A DNA stretch of 64,000 bases. Source: Stagnimonas sp965279705 (GTDB taxonomy: Bacteria; Pseudomonadota; Gammaproteobacteria; Nevskiales; Nevskiaceae). This document shows, in pieces, positions 34,298 through 42,579 of this stretch. The stretch's first letter is position 1, and every line of letters starts with the position of its first letter. The position numbers were made by a program, and so were the translations under genes. Location: the NCBI GenBank assembly GCA_965279705.1, contig OZ257257.1:1922001-1986000 (forward strand), given 5' to 3'. The notes under the pieces were generated by a model. That model was not told the origin of the DNA, did no database searches, and saw only the letters and a list, made by a program, of their open reading frames with translations.

Positions 34298-34950
34298 CCA
34301 GCGCGCCAGAAAAGTCTCGCACCCGCATCAAGTTCTGCGGCATGACTCGTGCCGAGGATGCGCAATTTGCGGCAGCACTCGGCGTGGATTTTGTCGGCTT
34401 TGTGTGTGTGCCCGGCAGCGCCAGAGCCCTGCTACCGCAAGCGGCACAGGCAATTGTCGAGACGCTGCCAGCCACCATCAAAACCGTGGCCCTGTTCCAG
34501 AACGCTGAAGAGTCAGTCGTCCGTAATTACTTGCAGCACTTTCACCCTACTTGGCTGCAATTTCATGGCCGCGAGTCCGCGGCGTTCTGTGCCGGATTTG
34601 ATCTGCCTTGGATCAAGGCGGTGCCGATGGGCGAGCCGCAGGTCTATGCCGATTGGGAGCGCGACTTTGCCGACGCTGCCGCGCTCTTGGCCGACAGTCA
34701 CACCACGGCGGGCGGTGGCGGCAGCGGCCATTGCTTCACTTGGGCGCAACTGCCTTTGCCGGCTGCGCGTCGCCTGCCACTGATGCTGGCAGGCGGATTG
34801 ACGCCTGAAACCGTGGCAGGGGCGATCCGCACCGTACGGCCTTGGGCGGTGGATGTTTCAAGCGGCACCGAAAGCGGCACCAAGGGCATCAAAGATCACC
34901 GTAAAATGCGCGCCTTCGTTGAGGCGGTGCGAGCCGCCGACGAAGCCTGA
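34294..34950 (+). CDS. trpF: Phosphoribosylanthranilate isomerase
   Basis: 218-residue TIM-barrel enzyme of tryptophan synthesis. It starts with RTRIKFCGMTRAEDAQFAAA, where KFCGMTR is the catalytic cysteine motif. LPLMLAGGLTPETVAGAIRT and VDVSSGTESGTKGIKDHRKM form the phosphate-binding C-terminal part. The ATG at 34294 overlaps the truA stop. It is slightly divergent in the middle (DSHTTAGGGGSGHCFTWAQL) but complete. It is separated from trpB by 34 bases. Confidence 0.97.
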   Translation: MTSAPEKSRTRIKFCGMTRAEDAQFAAALGVDFVGFVCVPGSARALLPQAAQAIVETLPATIKTVALFQNAEESVVRNYLQHFHPTWLQFHGRESAAFCAGFDLPWIKAVPMGEPQVYADWERDFADAAALLADSHTTAGGGGSGHCFTWAQLPLPAARRLPLMLAGGLTPETVAGAIRTVRPWAVDVSSGTESGTKGIKDHRKMRAFVEAVRAADEA

Positions 34951-34984
34951 TCCGCGGCTACCCCGCCGCCTGCTGACTCTCATC

Positions 34985-36217
34985 ATGGCCGACGATTCCG
35001 TGCTTCTCCCCCCCACTGACTACGCGCAGTTCCCCGACGCACGCGGCCACTTCGGCCCCTATGGCGGCCGCTTTGTCGCGGAAACGCTCATGGAGCCGCT
35101 GCGCGAGCTGGAAGAAGCCTACGCGCGCCTCAAGAACGACCCCGCGTTTCTGGCCGAACTCGACAACGACTATGCGCATTACGTCGGCCGCCCCAGCCCG
35201 CTCTACAAGGCCGAGAGGCTGACCAAGGACTGGGGTGGTGCCACCATCTGGCTCAAGCGCGAAGACTTGAATCACACCGGCGCGCACAAGATCAACAACA
35301 CCATCGGCCAGGCCCTGCTCGCCAAGCACTTGGGCAAAACCCGCATCATTGCCGAGACCGGCGCCGGCCAGCATGGCGTGGCGAGTGCAACCATCGCGGC
35401 GCGCCTAGGTTTGAAATGTGTGGTCTACATGGGTGCCGACGACGTGGTGCGCCAGTCGCCCAATGTCTATCGCATGAAGCTGCTCGGCGCCGAAGTTATC
35501 CCGGTCACCAGCGGTACCCGCACCTTGAAAGACGCGCTCAATGAAGCGCTGCGCGATTGGGTCACCAACGTTGACGACACCTTCTATGTGATCGGTACCG
35601 TTGCCGGCCCGCATCCGTACCCGATGCTGGTGCGCGATTTCAACAGCATCGTTGGCCGCGAACTCATCACCCAGAGCCGCGAGCGCATCGGCCGCCTGCC
35701 GGATGCCTTAGTCGCCTGTGTCGGCGGGGGCAGCAATGCCATCGGCATGTTCCATCCGCTGCTGCCGTATTCCGAGGTCGCGATGTATGGCGTCGAGGCT
35801 GGCGGCAAAGGTGTTGCCACCGGCGAGCACGCAGCGCCCCTGAGCGCAGGCAAGCCCGGCGTGCTGCACGGCAACCGCACCTATGTGATGGCGGATGACG
35901 ACGGCCAGATCATCGGCACCCACAGCATTTCCGCGGGTCTGGACTATCCCGGTGTCGGCCCCGAACACGCCTGGCTCAAGGACCTCGGCCGCGTCAATTA
36001 TGTCGATGCCACCGACGATGAGTGCATGGAAGCCTTCTACGAGTGCACGCGCCGCGAGGGCATTATCCCCGCGCTCGAACCGGCTCACGCGCTCGCCTTT
36101 GCCAAGAAGCTCGCCAAGCAGTTGGGCGTGGGCAAACACATCGTCGTCAACCTCTCCGGTCGCGGCGACAAAGACATTTTCACCATTGCCAAAAGAGAAG
36201 GCATCAGCCTCACATGA
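34985..36217 (+). CDS. trpB: Tryptophan synthase beta chain
   Basis: 410 residues. The PLP-binding lysine is K102 in HTGAHKINNTIGQALLAKHL, and the phosphate-binding glycine loop is CVGGGSNAIGMFHPLL. ETGAGQHGVASATIAARLG and the C-terminal VVNLSGRGDKDIFTIAK are also diagnostic. The start at 34985 (MADDSVLLPPTDYAQFPDAR) gives the usual N-terminus; longer frames overlap trpF without conservation. It joins indole with serine in the alpha2-beta2 complex with TrpA, whose ATG overlaps the stop. Confidence 0.98.
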   Translation: MADDSVLLPPTDYAQFPDARGHFGPYGGRFVAETLMEPLRELEEAYARLKNDPAFLAELDNDYAHYVGRPSPLYKAERLTKDWGGATIWLKREDLNHTGAHKINNTIGQALLAKHLGKTRIIAETGAGQHGVASATIAARLGLKCVVYMGADDVVRQSPNVYRMKLLGAEVIPVTSGTRTLKDALNEALRDWVTNVDDTFYVIGTVAGPHPYPMLVRDFNSIVGRELITQSRERIGRLPDALVACVGGGSNAIGMFHPLLPYSEVAMYGVEAGGKGVATGEHAAPLSAGKPGVLHGNRTYVMADDDGQIIGTHSISAGLDYPGVGPEHAWLKDLGRVNYVDATDDECMEAFYECTRREGIIPALEPAHALAFAKKLAKQLGVGKHIVVNLSGRGDKDIFTIAKREGISLT

Positions 36218-37026
36218 GCCGTATCCAATCGCGCTTCAACGCACTGAAAAGTGCAAACCGAAAAGCTCTTATTCCTTTCATCACCGGCGGTGACCCAGCA
36301 CCCGCGCATTCCGTGGGCTTAATGCATGCCTTGGTCGCGGGCGGTGCAGATGTGATCGAGCTGGGCATGCCGTTCTCCGACCCGATGGCCGATGGACCCA
36401 CCATCCAGCTCGCTTGCGAGCGTGCGCTGGCAGCTGGCACCACCATCACCAAGATCCTCGCCATCGTCAGCGAGTTTCGCGCCACGGATGCGACGACGCC
36501 TGTGGTGCTGATGGGTTACCTCAACCCCATCGAGCGGCGTGGCTTGCAGCTGTTTGCAACCCAGGCCAGAGAGGCTGGCGTGGATGGCGTGCTCATCGTC
36601 GATCTCGCCGTTGAGGAAGCGCCGGAGTTTGCACCGGTGTTCAAGCAGGCCGGGTTGGATCTGATTTTTCTTATCGCGCCCACCTCTACTCCTGCACGCA
36701 TTGCAGCGGTGGCGAAGCAGGCCAGCGGCTATCTTTATTACGTCTCGCTCAAGGGTGTGACTGGCTCGGCAGCGCTCGATGTAGATAGCGTCGCCACCAA
36801 GCTCGCGCAGATCCGCACGCTGACCGCGCTGCCGATCGCCGTAGGTTTCGGTATCCGCGATGCCGCGACAGCTGCTGCAGTCGCGCAGATCGCAGATGGC
36901 GTGGTGGTGGGTTCTGCCCTGGTTTCAGAAGTGGAAAAAAACGCCGCAACACCTGCTGTGCTGCCCGTATTGCTGAGGGATAAACTGCTGGCCATGCGCA
37001 AGGCAATGGACGGAGTTCAAGGATGA
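36214..37026 (+). CDS. trpA: Tryptophan synthase alpha chain
   Basis: 270 residues. The catalytic glutamate and aspartate regions are ADVIELGMPFSDPMADGPTI and VDGVLIVDLAVEEAPEFAPV. YYVSLKGVTGSAALDVDSVA and AVGFGIRDAATAAAVAQIAD complete the barrel. It cleaves indole-3-glycerol phosphate to indole. It is linked by ATGA overlaps to trpB before and accD after. The ATG at 36214 is the conserved start (MSRIQSRFNALKSANRKALI). Confidence 0.98.
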   Translation: MSRIQSRFNALKSANRKALIPFITGGDPAPAHSVGLMHALVAGGADVIELGMPFSDPMADGPTIQLACERALAAGTTITKILAIVSEFRATDATTPVVLMGYLNPIERRGLQLFATQAREAGVDGVLIVDLAVEEAPEFAPVFKQAGLDLIFLIAPTSTPARIAAVAKQASGYLYYVSLKGVTGSAALDVDSVATKLAQIRTLTALPIAVGFGIRDAATAAAVAQIADGVVVGSALVSEVEKNAATPAVLPVLLRDKLLAMRKAMDGVQG

Positions 37027-37895
37027 GCTGGCTCGACAAGATTGCGGGTTCCAAATTGCTGACCGAAGGCGTGCGTCGCAAGAGCGTGCCCGAAGGTCTG
37101 TGGACGAAATGCGAGAGCTGCCAGAGCGTGCTGTATCGCGCGGAGCTGGAACGTACGTTGGAGGTCTGCCCCAAGTGCAGCGCGCATCGCCCGATTGGCG
37201 CGCGGGATCGGCTCAACCATTTTCTCGACCCCGAGCCACGCATAGAGATTGCTGCGGGCTTGAAGTCCATCGACCCCCTGGGTTTCAAGGACAGCCGCAA
37301 ATACACCGAACGCCTCGCCGAAGCCATCGTCGACTCGGAAGAAAACGACGCGCTGATCGTCATGCGTGGTCAGCTCATGGGCTTGCCGCTGGTGGTGGCA
37401 GCCTTCGAGTTCAGTTTCATGGGCGGCTCGATGGGCAGCGTGGTGGGTGAGAAGTTCACCCGCGGCGTCAATGCCAGTCTCGATCACGGCATTCCGCTGG
37501 TGTGCTTTGCCGCATCCGGCGGCGCGCGCATGCAGGAGTCGCTGTTTTCGCTGATGCAGATGGCGAAGACCAGCGCCGCACTCGCCAAGCTGCATGAGCG
37601 TGGCCTGCCATTTATCTCGGTGCTGACGCACCCGACGATGGGTGGTGTGTCGGCGAGCTTTGCGCAGCTGGGCGATGTGCAGGTGGCCGAGCCGAACGCC
37701 CTGATTGGCTTTGCCGGCCCGCGCGTGATCGAGCAGACGGTGCGCGAGAAGCTGCCCGAAGGTTTCCAACGCGCCGAGTTTTTGAAAGACAAGGGTGCGA
37801 TTGATTTGATTGTCGATCGCCGCGAGATGCGCGAACGCCTGCACAAGATGCTGGCCATGTTTACCCACTTTAAACCCCCGGCTATCGCCGCCTGA
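37023..37895 (+). CDS. accD: Acetyl-CoA carboxylase carboxyltransferase subunit beta
   Basis: 290 residues. The N-terminal zinc ribbon has C30, C33, C49 and C52 (CESC and CPKC). The carboxyltransferase crotonase-like domain has GSMGSVVGEKFTRGVNASLD, FAASGGARMQESLFSLMQMA, and GVSASFAQLGDVQVAEPNAL. With AccA it carries out the second half-reaction forming malonyl-CoA. It overlaps trpA by four bases. The order trpA-accD-folC is widespread in Gamma- and Betaproteobacteria. Confidence 0.98.
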   Translation: MSWLDKIAGSKLLTEGVRRKSVPEGLWTKCESCQSVLYRAELERTLEVCPKCSAHRPIGARDRLNHFLDPEPRIEIAAGLKSIDPLGFKDSRKYTERLAEAIVDSEENDALIVMRGQLMGLPLVVAAFEFSFMGGSMGSVVGEKFTRGVNASLDHGIPLVCFAASGGARMQESLFSLMQMAKTSAALAKLHERGLPFISVLTHPTMGGVSASFAQLGDVQVAEPNALIGFAGPRVIEQTVREKLPEGFQRAEFLKDKGAIDLIVDRREMRERLHKMLAMFTHFKPPAIAA

Positions 37896-38028
37896 CGTCA
37901 GCGGGCTATCCGCCTGTTGCGCGTCGTTTAGCGGCAACTGTGGTGCTCACTGTGCCAATGCACAACTCAGCTCCTGCCGCCAAACGCTTGCTCACAACCG
38001 CGGCTAACCCACTCACGAGCACTCCAGA

Positions 38029-39288
38029 ATGGATTCGCGCAACACGCTTCAAGAGTGGCTGAGCTATCAAGAGCAGCTGCATCCGAGCGCCATTGAAATG
38101 GGGCTGGAGCGCGTGCGCCGTGTCGCATCCCGGCTGGGTCTGCTGGATCCACCGCCTGTGACCATCATCGTCGGTGGCACCAACGGCAAGGGCTCGACCA
38201 CCACTCTGCTGGCACTGATCTACCGCGAAGCAGGATTTACCGTTGGCGCGTACACCTCTCCGCATCTGTTCCGCTACAACGAGCGCGTTGCCATCAATGG
38301 CGTGCCGGTGGACAACGCCGCGCTATGCAGCGCCTTCGTGGCCATCGAGCAGGCGAGGGCAGCGGACTCGCTCACCTATTTCGAGTTCGGCACCTTGGCG
38401 GCACTCTGGCTGTTCCGTCGCGCCAAGGTGGATGTGCAAGTGCTGGAAGTGGGTTTGGGCGGCCGACTCGATGCGGTCAACATCCTCGACGCCGATGCCG
38501 CCATCGTCACCAATATCGGGCTGGATCATCAGGCTTGGCTGGGTAGTACTCGCGATGCGATCGGCATCGAGAAGGCCGGCATCTTTCGCAGCCATCGTCC
38601 TGCCGTCGTGGCTGATCGCACGCCGCCTGCAGGCTTGCTGGCTGCGGCCTCAGCATCAAAAGCCAAGATGCAGCGGTTTGATCGCGGGGATTACAGCTAT
38701 CAAGCCGGGACGGACAACTGGGTTTGGCGAAGCAGCAATCTCGCCTCCCCAGCATTGCCGCTGCCTGGACTGATCGGCAGTCACCAACTCGACAACGCAG
38801 CGGGTGCCATCGCCGTGATTCAAACTTTGCAGGCCTCAGTGCCGGTGCCTTGGCAGGCCATTGAGCGTGCACTGCAGAGCATCCAATTATCCGGCCGAAT
38901 GCAGGTGCACGGTCGATTTCTGCTCGACGTTGCACACAACGCCGAAGCGGCGCAGGCACTCTCGCAGCTGTTGCGAGAACGATTCGAAGGTCAGCGTCTG
39001 CTCTGGATTGCCGGCGTTCTCGATGACAAGCCGGTGGAAGCAATCGCCGCCGCACTGGCTCCAGTGGTCAGCAGCGCCATCACCTGCGATCTGCCAAGTC
39101 CACGCGGCTTGAGCGCTGCCACACTGGCCTCGCGCCTGACAAATGCCGGCATCGCGGCACAAGCCGGTGGCGAGCCCGCCCAAGCCTTGGCACTGGCGCT
39201 GCGACAGGCACCCCTCGATCAGCACATACTCGTCTGCGGCTCGTTTTTGACCGTCGCCGCCATCGCTCCCTTGATCTCCAATGTCTGA
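38029..39288 (+). CDS. folC: Bifunctional folylpolyglutamate/dihydrofolate synthase
   Basis: 419 residues, Mur-ligase fold. The ATP loop is IIVGGTNGKGSTTTLL, followed by the YTSPHLFRYNERVAINGVPV motif, LEVGLGGRLDAVNILDADAA, and VLDVAHNAEAAQAL... in the form LLDVAHNAEAAQALSQLLRE. It glutamylates folates, and in bacteria also makes dihydrofolate from dihydropteroate. It lies 133 bases after accD; that gap shows no clear terminator or promoter. The last eight bases overlap the SPOR gene. Confidence 0.97.
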   Translation: MDSRNTLQEWLSYQEQLHPSAIEMGLERVRRVASRLGLLDPPPVTIIVGGTNGKGSTTTLLALIYREAGFTVGAYTSPHLFRYNERVAINGVPVDNAALCSAFVAIEQARAADSLTYFEFGTLAALWLFRRAKVDVQVLEVGLGGRLDAVNILDADAAIVTNIGLDHQAWLGSTRDAIGIEKAGIFRSHRPAVVADRTPPAGLLAAASASKAKMQRFDRGDYSYQAGTDNWVWRSSNLASPALPLPGLIGSHQLDNAAGAIAVIQTLQASVPVPWQAIERALQSIQLSGRMQVHGRFLLDVAHNAEAAQALSQLLRERFEGQRLLWIAGVLDDKPVEAIAAALAPVVSSAITCDLPSPRGLSAATLASRLTNAGIAAQAGGEPAQALALALRQAPLDQHILVCGSFLTVAAIAPLISNV

Positions 39289-39949
39289 AGCCGCAACGCA
39301 CTCCAACTCGTCACTCGACACCCGCACCATCGTGCATCGCCGCTTGGTTGGCTTGGCGGTTTTGCTGCTCGCACTGTTTTTGCTCAGCCTGTTGCTGCGA
39401 ACCGGCAACCGCTCCGGGGACGGCCTGCCTTCCGTGGTGATTGCCTTGAATGGCAGTGGGGCGACGGTAGATCCGGTGGCCAGCACCGCTGCCCCGACTT
39501 TGGATGCACAGGAGGAAGAGCTGCCAGAACAGGCTGCGCCCGCACCATCAAAAGCAGAACCAGCGACAGCTGCCGTGGTGGAAACGCCCAAGCCTGCCGC
39601 ACCGTCCAAGCCGCCGCCATCAACCGCTGCCGCCACAAAGCCGCGCGAGAAGCCTGTCGCAAAGCCAGCAGTACCAGCACCGCTACCGTCGCCTGCTGCA
39701 AAGAGCGCGGATGCACGTCGCTGGTTTGTCGTCATCGGCAGCTACAAAGATCAAATGGCTGCACAGGCCATTGCCAACCGCGTGAAACTGGCGGGGCTGA
39801 AAGCAGCGGCGACGCCGATCACCGCCGCCGGAGAGAAATTGCACCGGGTGCGCGCCGGTCCGTTTGTCTCGAAAGACGACGCGGAGTCCGCCCGCGCCAC
39901 CTTGATTGTCGAAGGCTTGACCAAGGCGACCATCGTCGGCGAAAAGTAG
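39281..39949 (+). CDS. SPOR-domain cell-envelope protein (DedD-like)
   Basis: 222 residues. A basic N-terminus and one membrane helix at about 25-42 (LVGLAVLLLALFLLSLLL) are followed by a Pro/Ala-rich linker of about 100 residues. A C-terminal SPOR domain, about 145-220 (RWFVVIGSYKDQMAAQAIAN, KLHRVRAGPFVSKDDAESAR), binds denuded peptidoglycan glycans at the septum. The folC-dedD order and layout make this the DedD equivalent. It overlaps folC by eight bases. In relatives cvpA and purF follow; here a tRNA cluster does. Confidence 0.9.
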   Translation: MSEAATHSNSSLDTRTIVHRRLVGLAVLLLALFLLSLLLRTGNRSGDGLPSVVIALNGSGATVDPVASTAAPTLDAQEEELPEQAAPAPSKAEPATAAVVETPKPAAPSKPPPSTAAATKPREKPVAKPAVPAPLPSPAAKSADARRWFVVIGSYKDQMAAQAIANRVKLAGLKAAATPITAAGEKLHRVRAGPFVSKDDAESARATLIVEGLTKATIVGEK

Positions 39950-39960
39950 CCGAACAGGGG

Positions 39961-39989
39961 CAGACGCTCGCAAAGTGCTGCGCTATCAT
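39961..39989 (+). promoter_or_regulatory. Candidate promoter of the tRNA cluster
   Basis: CAGACG (39961-39966) and TATCAT (39984-39989) are 17 bases apart. The bases that follow, CGCGCCCC, form a GC-rich discriminator as at stringently controlled stable-RNA promoters. Transcription would start just before the tRNA-Thr gene. Confidence 0.45.
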
Positions 39990-39998
39990 TCGCGCCCC

Positions 39999-40074
39999 GC
40001 CGGGATAGCTCAGTCGGTAGAGCGGCGCATTCGTAATGCGTAGGTCGCAGGTTCGATTCCTGTTCCCGGCACCA
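39999..40074 (+). tRNA. tRNA-Thr (CGU)
   Basis: 76 bases with encoded CCA. Acceptor stem GCCGGGA/TCCCGGC, D arm GCTC/GAGC, anticodon stem GCGCA/TGCGT (one G-T pair) with loop TTCGTAA giving anticodon CGU, T arm GCAGG/CCTGT. Discriminator A. Reads ACG. First of five tRNAs in a row. Confidence 0.96.
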
Positions 40075-40141
40075 GTCCAGTTCACGGTATCCAGCACGGT
40101 GCTTTGCACCCCGCTGGTAACTTGGGTGAAAAAGCGCACCT

Positions 40142-40229
40142 GGAGAGGTGGCAGAGTGGTCTATTGCGGCAGTCTTGAAAACTGCTGAGTCGCAAGGCTC
40201 CGGGGGTTCGAATCCCTCCCTCTCCGCCA
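40142..40229 (+). tRNA. tRNA-Ser (UGA)
   Basis: 88 bases with CCA and the long variable arm typical of serine tRNA. Acceptor GGAGAGG/CCTCTCC, anticodon stem GCAGT/ACTGC with loop CTTGAAA giving anticodon UGA. Discriminator G. Reads UCA and probably UCG. Confidence 0.96.
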
Positions 40230-40249
40230 ACACTTTCAGTTTTCGTTGC

Positions 40250-40326
<77 letters not shown>

Positions 40327-40344
40327 TTGATGAAAATATCTGGC

Positions 40345-40350
40345 TATAAT
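40345..40350 (+). promoter_or_regulatory. Possible internal -10 element before tRNA-His
   Basis: A perfect TATAAT lies 13 bases before the tRNA-His gene and is followed by a GC-rich discriminator (TCGTGCCCC). No good -35 hexamer is found at 16-18 bases, since the region upstream is the 3' end of tRNA-Arg, so this is tentative. Confidence 0.35.
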
Positions 40351-40362
40351 TCGTGCCCCTTT

Positions 40363-40439
40363 GGTGGCCGTAGCTCAGTTGGTAGAGTCCCAGATTGTGA
40401 TTCTGGTTGTCGCGGGTTCGAGCCCCGTCGGTCACCCCA
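40363..40439 (+). tRNA. tRNA-His (GUG)
   Basis: 77 bases counting the extra G at position -1 (40363), which pairs with discriminator C73 as required by histidyl-tRNA synthetase. Acceptor GTGGCCG/CGGTCAC, anticodon stem CCAGA/TCTGG with loop TTGTGAT giving anticodon GUG. CCA is encoded. Confidence 0.96.
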
Positions 40440-40456
40440 AAGTTTTTTGTAGGCTT

Positions 40457-40532
<76 letters not shown>

Positions 40533-40550
40533 AGCAACGTAATGCGAGAA

Positions 40551-40577
40551 AGCCCGGACTAGCATCCGGGCTTTTTT
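40551..40577 (+). terminator. Rho-independent terminator of the tRNA cluster
   Basis: 8-bp stem AGCCCGGA / TCCGGGCT (40551-40558 and 40565-40572) with a 6-base loop, then a T run. The region from here to 40742 holds no gene that I can support. Confidence 0.92.
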
Positions 40578-40742
40578 GTTTTCCGAAACGTCCCCACGTA
40601 AGACAAGCCGGTCAGCCGATCCTCGAAAGCATCCGTGTGCTGTCTGGGATCTTTTTATTTGGCGCGTGCAGCTGGCCGATGCGATGATGTGGCGAAACAT
40701 CAGTCAGGGAGCGCCGCATGATCGTCGTGCAGGCGGATTTAA

Positions 40743-41957
40743 GTGTCAGAAGATCGCTTGCGTCGCACCCTTGCCGCTGGCGAGATCTTGTTCCGTCAGG
40801 GGCAGCAGGGCAATGCCGCCTATGTGATCGAGTCTGGAGCGATCGAGATATTTTCTGAGCGTGATGACGTGCGTCAGGTCATAGCACGGCTGGGCAACAA
40901 CGATATTTTTGGCGAGATGGCCTTGTTGGGCGACGCCGTGCGCTCTGCATCGGCAGCAGCGCTAGAGCCAACACAGCTACTGGTCGTCACGCACGATCAT
41001 CTCAACGAACGCTTGTTGGGCGCTGACCCCATGACACGGCACCTGTTGCGCACGGTGGTATTGCGCTGCCGCGAGATGCTGGCTTGGATGCGTGCCAGTG
41101 GCGCTGCAAGGGTGCCGCCAGAGCGCATGGTTGGTCTTGCAGATACCGATGAGGTCGAGTCAACAGATCGCGAACTGGCATTTCGTCGCCTGCGCACCGA
41201 GCAGGAGCTTGAAGCTGCGCTGGAGCGGGGAGAGTTCCAACTCTACTTCCAGCCCATCGTGCGGCTATCGGATCGCAAAGTAGCTGGATACGAGGCGTTG
41301 ATCCGCTGGTTCAAGCCCGGACATGGAATGGTGCCGCCGGCCGAGTTCATCCCGGTCGCAGAAGCCTCATCGCTCATCAATCGAATCGGCCTGTGGATAC
41401 TGGAGACGGCGTTTGACAGCTTGCTGGAGATGGATGTGGCAGCTGGTACGCGTGCCGAGCCGCTCTTCGTGACGGTCAATCTCTCGGCCCGCCAGTTGAC
41501 GGACCCTGAACTGTTGCCTGCCTTGTCTGCACAGGTAGAAAAGCTCAAAGGCCGTAATTGCCGCATCAAGCTCGAAGTCACTGAGTCACTGATGATCGGC
41601 AATGTGGTGGAGGTGCAAGTGTTCATTGCACGCTGCCGTGAGTTGGGCGTGCACGTGTTGCTGGATGACTTCGGCACCGGGTACTGCTCGCTGTCTTACC
41701 TTCATTTGTTTGAAGTGCACACCATGAAGCTGGATCGGTCATTTGTGCGGGGCATGGCCGTGAGTGATGCGAGTGAAAAAGTGGTGCGCGGCGTCACCCG
41801 GATGGCGCATGACCTGGGTTTGAATGTGGTCGTTGAAGGCGTTGAGCGATTGGAAGAAGCGGATCAAGCAGCCGCGCTCGGCATTGATTACGTGCAAGGC
41901 TATTTCTATGGCCGACCGGCTCCGCTAGCCGACGCCTTGAAGAAGCTCGTCGACTAG
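40743..41957 (+). CDS. c-di-GMP phosphodiesterase with N-terminal cyclic-nucleotide-binding domain
   Basis: 404 residues. Residues about 5-115 form a CRP-like cNMP-binding fold (AAGEILFRQGQQGNAAYVIE, IFGEMALLGDAVRSASAAAL). Residues about 150-400 form an EAL domain: E184 in the EAL motif (AGYEALIRWF), NLSARQL, the EVTES glutamate, LLDDFGTGYCSLSYL with both metal-binding aspartates, KLDRSF, VVVEGVE and QGYFYGRP. All catalytic positions appear present, so it should hydrolyse c-di-GMP to pGpG. In-frame TAA immediately precedes the GTG at 40743, which is therefore the first possible start. No membrane segment. Control by a nucleotide ligand is inferred from the first domain. Confidence 0.93.
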   Translation: MSEDRLRRTLAAGEILFRQGQQGNAAYVIESGAIEIFSERDDVRQVIARLGNNDIFGEMALLGDAVRSASAAALEPTQLLVVTHDHLNERLLGADPMTRHLLRTVVLRCREMLAWMRASGAARVPPERMVGLADTDEVESTDRELAFRRLRTEQELEAALERGEFQLYFQPIVRLSDRKVAGYEALIRWFKPGHGMVPPAEFIPVAEASSLINRIGLWILETAFDSLLEMDVAAGTRAEPLFVTVNLSARQLTDPELLPALSAQVEKLKGRNCRIKLEVTESLMIGNVVEVQVFIARCRELGVHVLLDDFGTGYCSLSYLHLFEVHTMKLDRSFVRGMAVSDASEKVVRGVTRMAHDLGLNVVVEGVERLEEADQAAALGIDYVQGYFYGRPAPLADALKKLVD

Positions 41958-41977
41958 CAAAAAAGCTACGCAAGTGC

Positions 41978-42006
41978 TTGTTTAGCGTAAGGCTGTCGCA
42001 TATGAT
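41978..42006 (+). promoter_or_regulatory. Candidate infC promoter
   Basis: TTGTTT (41978-41983) and TATGAT (42001-42006), spaced 17 bases. The -10 matches five of six consensus positions. Predicted start is near 42012, about 45 bases before the infC start. A CGGGC/GCCCG hairpin with an inner CCTTT/AAAGG pairing (42009-42032) would sit at the 5' end of this mRNA. Confidence 0.5.
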
Positions 42007-42057
42007 CGCGGGCCTTTGCAAAGGGTCGCCCGTAGTGGGCAGACGGAGGATTTAAGT

Positions 42058-42579
42058 ATTTCGACAGAAAAGCAGGATCGACGCAACGAAGAGATCAACG
42101 TACCGCAGGTACGAGTGATCGGTGCGGACGGCGAACAGATTGGCATCATGACGACCCGCGACGCGATCGCGAAGGCGCAAGCAGATGGCCTGGAACTGGT
42201 GGAAATCTCCCCCAACGCCCAGCCGCCTGTCTGCAAGATCATGGACTACGGCAAGTTCCTCTATCAGAAGGACAAGCAGCAGCAGGCCGCTCGCAAGAAG
42301 CAGAAGCAGATCCAGATCAAGGAAATGAAGTTCCGTCCCGGCACCGAGGATGGCGACTACAACACCAAGATGCGTCAGATCAAAGAGTTTCTGGAAGAGG
42401 GCGACAAGGTCAAGATCAACCTGCGTTACAAGGGCCGCGAAATGGCCCACCAGGAAATTGGCATGCAGATGATCGAGAAGATCAAGACCGACCTGGTCGA
42501 GATCGCAGTGGTTGAGCAGCACCCGAGAATGGAAGGACGACAGGCCGTGATGGTGCTGTCGCCGAAGAAGACCAAATAG
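42058..42579 (+). CDS. infC: Translation initiation factor IF-3, started at ATT
   Basis: 173 residues from the ATT at 42058. IF-3 binds the 30S subunit, keeps 50S away and checks start codons. N-domain: EEINVPQVRVIGADGEQIGI, with linker DKQQQAARKKQKQIQIKEMK; C-domain: FRPGTEDGDYNTKMRQIKEF and YKGREMAHQEIGMQMIEKI. The rare ATT start lies 7 bases after CGGAGGA and is the normal infC start in proteobacteria: IF-3 itself discriminates against it, giving autoregulation. A TTG at 42016 in the same frame lies inside the leader hairpin and has no ribosome site. A perfect 9-bp inverted repeat spans the stop codon. Confidence 0.96.
   Translation: MSTEKQDRRNEEINVPQVRVIGADGEQIGIMTTRDAIAKAQADGLELVEISPNAQPPVCKIMDYGKFLYQKDKQQQAARKKQKQIQIKEMKFRPGTEDGDYNTKMRQIKEFLEEGDKVKINLRYKGREMAHQEIGMQMIEKIKTDLVEIAVVEQHPRMEGRQAVMVLSPKKTK

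Noticed and set aside
34853..34984. N-terminal extension of trpB overlapping trpF
   Set aside because: The extra residues are not conserved and the family start MADDSVLL follows. The frame is open only by chance.
42016..42057. TTG start giving a longer IF-3
   Set aside because: It lies within the leader hairpin, lacks a ribosome site, and the added residues are not conserved. ATT at 42058 is the normal infC start type.
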